Below are positions 1-7,740 of a DNA stretch of 64,000 bases, in pieces. Where the stretch lies: positions 1 through 64,000 of the forward strand of contig NZ_PVYW01000017.1 of NCBI RefSeq assembly GCF_003001675.1. Direction: 5' to 3'. Made by a program: the position numbers and the translations under genes. The stretch comes from Cohnella sp. SGD-V74 (lineage in GTDB: Bacteria; Bacillota; Bacilli; Paenibacillales; Paenibacillaceae). How positions within the stretch are numbered: the first letter of the stretch is position 1; every line of letters begins with the position of its first letter. The notes below the pieces were generated by a model. It had not been told where the DNA came from and made no database searches. It saw only the letters and a list, made by a program, of their open reading frames with translations.

Positions 1-94
1 TTGGGAGCAAGCTCCCTCCTAACTCCGCTCGACTTGCATGTATTAGGCACGCCGCCAGCGTTCGTCCTGAGCCAGGATCAAACTCTCCATGAAA
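1..94 (-). rRNA. rrs: 16S ribosomal RNA, 5' end only
   Basis: The reverse complement carries the universal 27F sequence AGAGTTTGATCCTGGCTCAG at 86-67, followed by the conserved stretch leading to the V1 loop (GGAGGGAGCTTGCTCCC hairpin near 1-25). Only about the first 94 bases lie in the window and the gene continues leftward beyond base 1. The mature 5' end is placed near 94 by comparison with Bacillus, where about eight bases precede GGAGAGTTTG. Protein ORFs drawn over this stretch are spurious. Confidence 0.97.
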
Positions 95-187
95 GAGAGC
101 CAGAAGGCTCATTACTTGATTGCTGGTTTGCCTTCCGACGACCGAAGCCGTCTTCCGACGTTGTTTGTTTCTTACGCTCAATGTTCA

Positions 188-201
188 GTTTTCAAAGAAC
201 A
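188..201 (-). promoter_or_regulatory. rRNA leader boxA-like antitermination element
   Basis: The leftward strand reads TGTTCTTTGAAAAC, the Bacillus-type boxA found in rRNA leaders and spacers. It lies about 95 bases upstream of the 16S 5' end and downstream of both promoters, as expected for Nus-dependent antitermination of an rrn operon. Confidence 0.75.
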
Positions 202-244
202 ATCTAGTGTTTCTCGCCTGCCCCGTTTCCGGCGCAAGGTCTTT

Positions 245-273
245 ATCTTACCGCATCCCGCACCGCGTTGCAA
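245..273 (-). promoter_or_regulatory. rRNA operon promoter P2
   Basis: On the minus strand TTGCAA (273-268) and TAAGAT (250-245) are separated by exactly 17 bases. It is the promoter nearer to the 16S gene, about 150 bases upstream of the mature end. Confidence 0.7.
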
Positions 274-363
274 CCCTCAATTTTTACCAGTTACGATAAT
301 TTTCGAGTTTGTTCGACCTCGGCGACTCTCTCAAGTTCGCTTCGTTTCAGCGACAGGCATTAG

Positions 364-393
364 AATATACCACGAACCCTCTCCGCAATGCAA
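364..393 (-). promoter_or_regulatory. rRNA operon promoter P1
   Basis: On the minus strand TTGCAT (393-388) and TATATT (369-364) are 18 bases apart, preceded by an A/T-rich stretch at about 396-415 that could act as an UP element. Together with P2 this gives the tandem promoter layout usual for Bacillales rrn operons. The whole stretch 95-457 has no gene and holds only these promoters and the leader. Confidence 0.65.
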
Positions 394-457
394 CTCTTTT
401 TTCACAAAAAAATCACCCCCTCTCGTCCTTGCTTGAGATCCTTCCAAAAATGCGTCG

Positions 458-2266
458 CTATACGGGAAGCTCGATTTCGATCGTCGTCCCCTCGTTCATG
501 ACGCTGCGAATATCGATTCTTCCTTTATGCGCTTCGATGATCCGGTAGCAGACCATCAAGCCAAGGCCGGTCCCGCTTTCTTTTAATGAAAAGAACGGCT
601 CTCCGATCTTCGCCAGTCGATCCGGCGGTATCCCTCCCCCTTGATCGACGATTCGGGTAACGACACCGCGCCGATCCTCCAACATCTGAATGCCGATCTC
701 GACCGTGCCGCCGCCAGGCATGGACTCGATCGCATTTTTAAGAATATTGATAAACACCTGCTTGATCTGATTCGGTTCGCACCGGACGGGCAAACAAGGC
801 GGATCCGCCTGCAGCCTGATCTGCGCATTATAGAGCAGCGATTGCGGGTGCATAAATACGATCACTTCATTCATTAAAGACTGGACATCGCATTCGACGT
901 AATTTCTGGCCTGCGGCTTGGCCATGCCGATAAATTCGTTCACGATATAGCTGATTCGATCGATCTCCACGAGCATAATGTCCACGTATTCGGTCTTCTT
1001 GGCCTTGAGCAGCTGCATAAACCCTTTAAGCGATGTCAGCGGATTGCGAATCTCGTGGGCAACCCCCGCGGCCAGCTCCCCGGCTATCGACAGCTTGTCG
1101 GATCTGCGAATCATCTCTTCCGTCTTCTTGCGGTCGGTCAGATCCCGAATGACGAGTTGAACGAGCGGCTGACGCGGATCGCGCCGCACGCAGATCGAAG
1201 ATACTTCGACGTCGACGAGCTCTCAGTCCAGCCGTCGGAGCTTTAATTCGATAAACTCCAAATATCCTTCCGTCTGAACCACCCTCGTCATGCGTTCGAG
1301 AATAATCGGAAGATAGCTCGGACAGAAAAAGTCCAATACAGATCGGCCGATAAAGTCGGCAGCCGCTTGTCCGTTCAGCAGCTTTACGGCGACATCGTTG
1401 ACGAACGTGATCACTCCGGACTGATGCAGCAGGATCGGCTCCGGGGAAAGCTGGATAACCCGGCTGAACTCCCGCTCCTTGAGGGCCAGCTCGGATTCCG
1501 CCTTCTTGCGGTCTGTCATGTCCCGGAGCAGCAATTGCATCGATGGCACGCCTAGAAAATTGATCATGATCGCAGTCACTTCGACATAGATCACGCTTCC
1601 GTCCACTCGAACCAAGCGTCTCTCCATCCTGTCGGACAAGCGGCTTTCCGTCATCGTCAAGTCCGACGGCTCCGGCAATTCCTCGACTTCATCCGGGTGC
1701 ATAAAGCGCGACACGTGCATGCCGATCAACTCCGACGCTTCGCCGGCTCCCATAAGCCGAATGGCGGCCGGGTTAAGGAACACGATTTCGTGGTTCTGGC
1801 ATACGACGATCGGCTCCGGCGAACATTCCACCAGAACGCGATAACGTTCCTCGCTCTCCCGCAGCCTCTCCTCCGCTTTCTTCTTCTCGGTAATGTCCCT
1901 CTCGATGACGGCAAGCGCTATCAATACTCCGTTCTCGTCGAACACCGGGAAAATCGTAACGTCCGTATAGAAGGAACCGCCCGATTTGGTCGATTTTACC
2001 GCTTCCAGCACGGTCACTTTCTCCCCATGGACAATTCGGTCGAATATCATCTCCGCCGCGATCCTCTCGTCGGGGCGCAGCGGAATCTCCCTGCCTATAA
2101 TTTCTTCCCGCTTCCATTCGTGCAATTGTTCGAATTTGTTGTTCACTTCCAGCACGATGCCGTTCAGGTCGATTACGTATACGGCGTCGGAAGTCGAGTT
2201 GAGGAACGCGTTCAGGAGATGCATTTTGTCCAAATTCAACCACGTATTTTCGCTAATGGGAATCAC
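458..2266 (-). pseudogene. KinA-like sporulation histidine kinase split by one in-frame TGA
   Basis: One reading frame of 602 codon positions, interrupted by a single TGA at 1225-1223. The part before it (GTG 2266, SD AGAGG) contains three PAS domains at about residues 20-125, 140-255 and 268-347; the part after it runs on in the same frame through the end of the third PAS/PAC, a HisKA box (AHEIRNPL), the N box (NILKNAIESM), the G1 box (DQGGGIP) and GTGLGL. Three PAS domains plus HisKA/HATPase and about 600 residues match KinA-type kinases feeding the Spo0A phosphorelay. The residue at the stop (RRLD-stop-ELVDVEV) would be expected to be Gly, as in GGA to TGA. A short restart GTG at 1189 has no good SD, so a separate kinase polypeptide is unlikely but possible. 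A sequencing error is the other explanation. Confidence 0.85.
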
Positions 2267-2296
2267 CTTGAACCTCTAATGGGATATGTGAATATT

Positions 2297-2321
2297 ATTC
2301 AACAAGCCGCGACAAATTCCT
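2297..2321 (-). promoter_or_regulatory. sigma-H-like promoter of the KinA-like kinase
   Basis: The minus strand has AGGAATT (2321-2315), an 11-base spacer and GTTGAAT (2303-2297), fitting the SigH pattern RnAGGAwWW-N11/12-RnnGAAT except for the first purine. It ends about 30 bases before the GTG start. kinA of B. subtilis is SigH-dependent, so the match fits the gene's family. Confidence 0.55.
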
Positions 2322-2410
2322 TGTATATATTAGAGGAATCAGCATTTTGTGGATAATGCGCCGCCGCAGAACTTTACCGCAATGATGCAAACGCGCGTTA
2401 ACCCGCAGCC

Positions 2411-2439
2411 TTGCGGGGCTGAAAGCTTTACGATAGAAT
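2411..2439 (+). promoter_or_regulatory. promoter of the T-box/aroA transcript
   Basis: TTGCGG (2411-2416) and TAGAAT (2434-2439) are spaced by 17 bases. Transcription would start near 2446, about 25 bases before stem I of the T-box. The rest of 2322-2468 holds nothing else recognisable. Confidence 0.6.
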
Positions 2440-2468
2440 GCACCTAACACTTGAATAAGCTGCCTAAC

Positions 2469-2742
2469 GGCAACGACGGAGAGAGTAAGCGATCAGCTTT
2501 TGCTGCCAGGGACGGAGCGCCACCGACTGAGAGCGCCCGAGCGAACGCCCCGCCGAAGTTCACTCCCGAGCCGGTTCCTGATAACGCGTCCGAACGGATG
2601 CGCGGTAGGGTAACCCGTATTCCCTGCGTTAAAGGGCAGAGTGAGAAATGGATTCCCGGCCGTATCCGGAACGGCGAGAACGATTTCTAATTAAGGGTGG
2701 TACCACGGCTTCTCGTCCCTTGCGGAGGAGAGGCCTTTTTTG
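2469..2742 (+). ncRNA. T-box riboswitch, phenylalanine specifier (UUC)
   Basis: The leader starts with the stem I consensus (AACGACGGAGAGAGTA, about 2471-2486). On the 3' side of the specifier loop it reads GAAG-TTC-ACTCCCGAG (2555-2570), the same arrangement as known T-boxes, making TTC (2559-2561) the specifier codon for tRNA-Phe. The T-box sequence AAGGGTGGTACCACGG spans about 2693-2708, with TGGT able to pair with an ACCA tRNA end. The terminator stem (GGCTTCTCGTCC with GGAGGAGAGGCC) and T run end at about 2741. Uncharged tRNA-Phe should stabilise the antiterminator and switch on the downstream aromatic-pathway gene. Confidence 0.92.
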
Positions 2743-2783
2743 TGTTATACGGGAACGAACGACATTCAAAGGAGAGATTGGAC

Positions 2784-3848
2784 ATGAGTCACGGCAAAAT
2801 GGAGGAGCTGCGCGGACGATTGGATTCCGTAAACCTGCAGCTTCTGGAGCTTCTGTCGGAGAGAGCGCGCATTGCGCAAGAAATCGGACAAGAGAAGGAA
2901 AAGCAAGGCGTACCCAAATACGATCCCGTCCGGGAGAAAAAAATGCTCGACGAGCTGGTCGCCCTGAACAAGGGTCCCTTCGACGACGAGACGATCCGCC
3001 ATCTGTTCAAGCAGGTGTTCCAGGCCTCGCTCAAGCTGCAGCAGACGGATCACGTCAAGCATCTGCTCGTCAGCCGCAAGAGGCATAAGGAAGATACGGT
3101 CGTATCCGTCGGAGACATCGCTGTCGGCGGCGGCAAGCCGATTCTGGTCGCCGGCCCTTGTTCCGTGGAGAGCTACGAGCAGGTCCGCAAGACGGCTGCC
3201 GTGCTGAAAGCTTCGGGAATCTCGGTCATGCGCGGGGGAGCGTTCAAGCCGCGGACTTCTCCATACGACTTCCAGGGACTTGGCGTGGAAGGCTTAAAGA
3301 TCCTCAGGGAGGTCGCGGACGAATTCGGCTTAAAAACGATCAGCGAGATCGTCGATCCCGCACACGTCGAACTGGCTTGCGAGTACATCGACGTCATCCA
3401 GATCGGCGCCAGAAACATGCAAAACTTCGAGCTGCTCAAAGCCGCCGGCGACGTCAGAACCCCTATTCTGCTTAAGCGCGGGCTCGCCGCGACGATCGAC
3501 GAATTCCTGCACTCGGCGGAATATATCGTATCGAGAGGAAATACGCAAGTGATGCTGATCGAGCGGGGCATTCGCACCTATGAGAAAGCGACGCGCAACA
3601 CGCTCGACATCTCGGCCGTGCCGATCCTGAAGCTGGAGAGCCATCTTCCCGTGCTGGTCGACGTCACCCATTCGACCGGCCGCAAAGATATTATGGGGCC
3701 ATGCGCCAGAGCGGCTCTTGCCGCTGGAGCCGACGGAGTGATGGTGGAAGTGCACCCGGACCCGGCTACCGCCTTGTCCGACGCCGCTCAGCAGATGAAT
3801 TTCGAAGAATTCCAACGGTTTCTGGAAGAGGTCGGCCTGCCTACGTAA
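2784..3848 (+). CDS. aroA: bifunctional chorismate mutase / 3-deoxy-7-phosphoheptulonate synthase
   Basis: 354 residues. Residues 1-90 form a type II (AroQ) chorismate mutase helix domain, beginning MEELRGRLDSVNLQLLELL; residues about 95-354 form a DAHP synthase barrel with GPCSVES near 124, KPRTSPYDFQGLG near 155 and the conserved STGRKD segment. The fusion order is that of B. subtilis AroA. It condenses PEP and erythrose-4-phosphate at the head of the shikimate pathway, with the mutase domain normally acting as the feedback sensor. ATG 2784 is chosen because AAAGGAGAG lies 8 bases before it; a longer frame from 2697 would start inside the T-box terminator. Controlled by the upstream Phe T-box. 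The name follows Bacillus; E. coli aroA is a different enzyme. Confidence 0.96.
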   Translation: MSHGKMEELRGRLDSVNLQLLELLSERARIAQEIGQEKEKQGVPKYDPVREKKMLDELVALNKGPFDDETIRHLFKQVFQASLKLQQTDHVKHLLVSRKRHKEDTVVSVGDIAVGGGKPILVAGPCSVESYEQVRKTAAVLKASGISVMRGGAFKPRTSPYDFQGLGVEGLKILREVADEFGLKTISEIVDPAHVELACEYIDVIQIGARNMQNFELLKAAGDVRTPILLKRGLAATIDEFLHSAEYIVSRGNTQVMLIERGIRTYEKATRNTLDISAVPILKLESHLPVLVDVTHSTGRKDIMGPCARAALAAGADGVMVEVHPDPATALSDAAQQMNFEEFQRFLEEVGLPT

Positions 3849-3946
3849 TTCCAATCACGCTTCTATATATAACCATATAATTATAAGTTGGAATTACAAC
3901 TTGCAGGCGGCGGACAGCTCCTTTCGGAATCGCCTAATACAAGTTG

Positions 3947-3978
3947 AAGAGCCGGATCGGGCAACCGATCCGGCTCTT
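3947..3978. terminator. bidirectional terminator between aroA and the TraB-like gene
   Basis: Perfect hairpin: AAGAGCCGGATCGG, loop GCAA, CCGATCCGGCTCTT. It lies between convergent genes, about 100 bases after aroA and 18 bases after the TraB-like stop. T runs are short on both sides. Confidence 0.8.
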
Positions 3979-3995
3979 CTGTCTGCCTTGAACGC

Positions 3996-5033
3996 TTATT
4001 GAACAAACTCGACCTCGTAGCCCTTCTGCTCCAGAAGCGATACCAGGCCGCTCTCCCCGACCATGTGCAGGGAGCCGACAGCGATGAGATAGGTGCCGTT
4101 TTCCCCATGCTGGAGATAGTCGTCGATCTTGTCCGTCATCTCGACATTCCGCTTGAGCAGCAATGCTTCATTATACTCGTCGAACAGCTCGCCCATCGAT
4201 TCGCGTCCTTCCTGCTCGAATTGATCGTGGACGGCTTCCAGCGCGTCGATCTCCCCGGCCCGCCACATGTCGATCAACTGCTGCATCCCTTCCATCGCCT
4301 TGCCGCTGTTGGTTACCGTCTGATGGAAATAGTGCTTTTGCAGCTCCTCGGAAAGCCCGTCGAACAAGTCGAGCTGGGATTCCAGCGACTCCAGTTCGAT
4401 GACCCCTTTTCCTTCCTTATGGGCTTGCTTCGCAAAATGCAAGTCGATCCCATCGGTCAGCATGAACCGCATGGCCGGGAGGCTCTCCAGCATCATCGCC
4501 GCATACCAGGGCTCGTATTGATCGAGCATCGGAGCGGCAGAGGCCAGCAGCGACTTTTTCAGAATCGACTGGAATCGTTCGTAGTCTTTCTCGTCCACAA
4601 CATCCTTAAGCGTCGTTCCCTCCGGCAGAAGCGCTCTCTCGTTCACCAGCTCGAGCGTCCGCTTCTGGTCGGCTTTCGTCAAATCCAGCTCCAGCGCGAC
4701 GAAGTCCGCTTCGTCCAACGCCCGCTCCAGCTGCGAATCGAGAGGGTACATCCCCTTGTTGGCGATATGGATCGTTCCGACCAAATAGCCGGGATGGGCG
4801 CCGCCTTCTACTTTCCATAGGAAACCTTTGGCCGGCTCAGCCGGCTCCGGAGAAGGAGATTGACCGGGACTCGGGGAAGGAACCGTGTCCACGACGGGAG
4901 CTTCGGAAGCGATCGGCGTCCCGGAAGCCGTCGCGCCGGGTCCTGTCTCGGTCGCCGAGCTGCACGCGGATGCGAGCAGCAGGAAGACGGTCAGCAGCGC
5001 CGGCGCCGCGAATCGCGCAAGATGCCGGATCAT
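3996..5033 (-). CDS. TraB/GumN-family lipoprotein
   Basis: 345 residues. The N-terminus is a lipoprotein signal with lipobox ASAC (Cys24), then a Pro/Ser/Thr-rich linker to about residue 70. The TraB/GumN fold begins at FLWKVEG and carries the family's paired GxxH-type motifs: VGTIHIANK near residue 85 and GSLHMVGESGL near the C-terminus. Members are predicted metal-dependent hydrolases or peptidase-like proteins, but no reaction is established. The start ATG 5033 overlaps the hprK stop by four bases (ATGA) and has GGGGAG upstream, so the two genes are translationally coupled. A much longer frame reaching 5693 is a shadow inside hprK. Confidence 0.85.
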   Translation of the reverse strand: MIRHLARFAAPALLTVFLLLASACSSATETGPGATASGTPIASEAPVVDTVPSPSPGQSPSPEPAEPAKGFLWKVEGGAHPGYLVGTIHIANKGMYPLDSQLERALDEADFVALELDLTKADQKRTLELVNERALLPEGTTLKDVVDEKDYERFQSILKKSLLASAAPMLDQYEPWYAAMMLESLPAMRFMLTDGIDLHFAKQAHKEGKGVIELESLESQLDLFDGLSEELQKHYFHQTVTNSGKAMEGMQQLIDMWRAGEIDALEAVHDQFEQEGRESMGELFDEYNEALLLKRNVEMTDKIDDYLQHGENGTYLIAVGSLHMVGESGLVSLLEQKGYEVEFVQ

Positions 5034-5944
5034 TTCATCTCCCCTTCGATTCGCTTCATGAATTCCTCCATCGCGCTGTAGCCCTGCTGCTTCAAATACC
5101 AGCTGTTGGCCGCCGCTTCGATCATGCCGGCGACGTCCCTGCCCGGCTGAAGCTGGATTTCCAGGTGGGGGATTTGCACGCCGAGATAGTCGGTGTACTT
5201 CTGCTCCATCTCCAGCTCGTTGTTCAGCGCTTGGTCCTTCCACGGGCACAACTCGATGTCCAGAACGATGCGCGTCTCGTCCTGGAACGCCTTTCTGCCG
5301 TACAGACGAACGACGTTGATCAGCCCGATGCTGCGCAGCGCGAGAAATTCCCGCGTCGTCTCGTTGTGCGTGCCGAGAATCGTCTTCGGGCTCAGCTTCT
5401 TCAGCACGACGATGTCGTCGGCGACAAGCCGATGCCCTCTGCGGATGAGCGTGTGGGCCGTCTCGCTCTTGCCTATGCCGGATTTTCCTCGCAGCAAAAT
5501 GCCGATGCCCGACACGTTGACGCATACGCCGTGAATGGCGATCTCCTGAGCCAGCGCTTGCGTTAAGTAAGCGTCCAGCTTGCCGAGAAATTCCGTCGTC
5601 GCATCCGGCGTCCGCAGCAGCGGAATCCCTTCCTGCTGGCAATAAATCATCAAATACTTCAAGCCTTCCTGATTCGCGGTTACGATAAAGCAAGGAGGAT
5701 GATATTTCACGACGTTGCCGATGTGCAGCTTCCGTTCTTCCTCGGTCTGCTTATGCAAGTAATTGATTTCCTTCCGGCCGAGCACCTGCACCCGGTTCAT
5801 CGGGAAGAAATCGAAATAGCCGACGAACTCAAGCCCCGGCCGATGGGCTCTCGAACGCGTGATGACGCGATCCAGACGGTCTTCTCCGGCCAGAATCTCC
5901 AGCTTGAACTTCTCCTGCAATTGTTTCACCGTAATGGATTTCAA
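5030..5944 (-). CDS. hprK: HPr kinase/phosphorylase
   Basis: 304 residues. It phosphorylates and dephosphorylates Ser46 of HPr in response to glycolytic intermediates, feeding CcpA-mediated carbon catabolite control. The Walker A motif GKSGIGKSE sits near residue 152-160 and the C-terminal family signature IQLQPGRDVAGMIEAAA is intact. The start is taken as TTG 5944: AGGGGGG lies 6 bases upstream and the length then fits the family. The frame's upstream ATG overlaps a perfect TATAAT (5972-5967), which is probably the gene's own -10, so starting there would leave no leader. In Bacillus hprK is followed by lgt; here it is followed by a TraB-like lipoprotein. Confidence 0.95.
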   Translation of the reverse strand: MKSITVKQLQEKFKLEILAGEDRLDRVITRSRAHRPGLEFVGYFDFFPMNRVQVLGRKEINYLHKQTEEERKLHIGNVVKYHPPCFIVTANQEGLKYLMIYCQQEGIPLLRTPDATTEFLGKLDAYLTQALAQEIAIHGVCVNVSGIGILLRGKSGIGKSETAHTLIRRGHRLVADDIVVLKKLSPKTILGTHNETTREFLALRSIGLINVVRLYGRKAFQDETRIVLDIELCPWKDQALNNELEMEQKYTDYLGVQIPHLEIQLQPGRDVAGMIEAAANSWYLKQQGYSAMEEFMKRIEGEMK

Positions 5945-6068
5945 TCGATTCCCCCCTAACGCCTTCATTATAGCAAAAATAACCTCATCTTCCACATCGG
6001 CAGCCGGCTTTCATAAGTTCTTTCATTCTCTCATATCTATGAATATCGAAAGAGATGGAGGTTATCGA

Positions 6069-6431
6069 ATGAACGTCGACAAGCTTACCCGGTACTGCCA
6101 GCTGAAAGCCCAGATCAAGCAGACGGAAGACGAACTCGAACAGCTTCGCAGAGAAATCACGAACGAAATCTCGCAGGACGCGGAATTCTCCTTCGGCGAC
6201 TACACCCTCAAGATCGTCTATCAGGAAAAGAGGCATTACAACGACCAGCAGTTGGCCGCCGCCTTGCCCGATCCCGAGCTGTGGAGAGCGTTGTTCAAAG
6301 CCGATGCGGCGAAAATATCCGCGCTCGTCAAGACGGGGCTGCTAAGCGAGAAATCGCTCGAAGGCACCTACACGACGACTCGCACGCCTTACTTATACGT
6401 AACGCCCACACTTCGCGAGACGCAAACGTAA
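6069..6431 (+). CDS. small uncharacterised coiled-coil protein
   Basis: 120 residues, not recognised. The N-terminal half (LKAQIKQTEDELEQLRREI) is strongly coiled-coil, followed by a short beta-like segment (FGDYTLKIVYQEKRHYN) and a C-terminal part ending in Thr-rich residues. ATG 6069 has TGGAGG 8 bases upstream. It is divergent from hprK, with only 125 bases between starts. The form, a helical segment plus a short domain reading like a host-nuclease inhibitor or phage Gam fragment, is only a weak resemblance. I assign no function. Confidence 0.7.
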   Translation: MNVDKLTRYCQLKAQIKQTEDELEQLRREITNEISQDAEFSFGDYTLKIVYQEKRHYNDQQLAAALPDPELWRALFKADAAKISALVKTGLLSEKSLEGTYTTTRTPYLYVTPTLRETQT

Positions 6432-6504
6432 AGCCCGAAGGCGCAGTCGCCTTCGAGCTTCAAGTCGCATGCTTGGGGGCCGGATGCGCCCCTCCCTTTA
6501 CGCG

Positions 6505-7737
6505 TTATCCCTTTCGTTCAGCCTTGATCCTGTCCGCCAGCACCGCCAGATCCATTCCTTTCAGCGCCCCCTCGATCAGCTCGGGCAGCCGGTCGGGGGA
6601 GCAGCCGAAGCAAGGAATGCCGAGCTTCGCCAATCTTTTGGCTATCCCCTCGTCATAGGAAGGCACGCCGTCATCGGACAGCGCGAGCAGGCAGATCGCC
6701 TGCACGCCGGCCTGCCTCATCTCTCCGAGACGCCGGATCATCTCCGCCTGATTGCCTCCCTCGTACAAATCCGACACGAGAATGAACAGCGTCTTCTTCG
6801 GCTCGCGGATAAAAGGCTCGCAATAAGCGAGCGACTTGTTGATGTCCGTCCCGCCCCCGAGCTGCACCCCGAACAGCATATCGACCGGGTCCTCCGCGCA
6901 CTGCTCCGTCAGATCGACGACTTCGGTGTCGAATACGACGACGCGGGTATCGAGCGCGGGCATGCTCGCGAAGATGGAGCCGACGATCGACGCGTAGATG
7001 ACGGAGCCGGCCATCGAGCCGCTCTGGTCGATATCGAGAATAACCGTCCACTCCTTGCTCTTGCGGGCGCGGTCGTAGAAGAACACTCTGTCCGGAATCA
7101 GCAGCCCTCTTTCCCGGTCGTAATTTTTCAAGTTTTTGCGAATCGTCGTCTTCCAGTCCAGCCCGCTGGCCGAAGGCAGAGGGGAGTGCCGGCGCCGGTT
7201 GAGCGCCCCGGTTACGGCCCGCCTCATCTCCTGTTCAAGCCGTCTCATAATGTCTTCGACGACCGTCCTCACGAGCTGCCTCGCGGCCTCCTTGCCCTTC
7301 TCGGGAATTTGCCCCTTGAGCGCAAGCAGCGTCGCCACCATCTGAATGTCCGGCTTGACCTTGGACAGCAGCTCCGGCTCGAACAACAGCTGGTTCAACC
7401 CTTTGCGCTCGATCGCGTCCGACTGAATGACGGACACGATGTCGGACGGGAACAACGAACGGACGTCCCCCAGCCACTTGGCCAGACGCGGAGCCGACTT
7501 GCCGAGCCCCGCGGACCGCGCGGCCGAGGAACCGCCGCCGGCTCCTCCGACGCCGGAACCCGAGCCGTCCTTGCCGGTCTCGTCGTAGATCGCCGCCAGC
7601 GCCTCGTCCCTCAGCGCATCCTCGGGGTCCAGCAGGCCGCCGGGCGCGGAGCCGCCCATCGCCTCCAGCTTCTCCTCCGCCGCCGCTCCGAGAATGAGCC
7701 GCCAACGCTTCAACTTTTCCCGCTCGATCTCGCTCAT
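6505..7737 (-). CDS. VWA-domain protein, last gene of the SWIM-MoxR-DUF5682 operon
   Basis: 410 residues. The C-terminal von Willebrand factor A domain (about 230-390) has an intact MIDAS start (DIDQSGSMAGS) and the later Thr/Asp positions (GGGTDINKSL). The N-terminal 60 residues are followed by a Gly/Ser-rich linker and a helical region. VWA proteins with intact MIDAS typically bind a partner through Mg2+ and work with MoxR AAA+ ATPases, here encoded two genes upstream. The gene starts 3 bases after the DUF5682-like stop. It has no signal peptide, so it is probably cytoplasmic. Confidence 0.92.
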   Translation of the reverse strand: MSEIEREKLKRWRLILGAAAEEKLEAMGGSAPGGLLDPEDALRDEALAAIYDETGKDGSGSGVGGAGGGSSAARSAGLGKSAPRLAKWLGDVRSLFPSDIVSVIQSDAIERKGLNQLLFEPELLSKVKPDIQMVATLLALKGQIPEKGKEAARQLVRTVVEDIMRRLEQEMRRAVTGALNRRRHSPLPSASGLDWKTTIRKNLKNYDRERGLLIPDRVFFYDRARKSKEWTVILDIDQSGSMAGSVIYASIVGSIFASMPALDTRVVVFDTEVVDLTEQCAEDPVDMLFGVQLGGGTDINKSLAYCEPFIREPKKTLFILVSDLYEGGNQAEMIRRLGEMRQAGVQAICLLALSDDGVPSYDEGIAKRLAKLGIPCFGCSPDRLPELIEGALKGMDLAVLADRIKAERKG

Positions 7738-7740
7738 AGG

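Noticed and set aside
1223..1225. TGA inside the kinase read as selenocysteine
   Set aside because: The kinase family has no Sec at this site and I see no SECIS-like structure or selenoprotein genes nearby.
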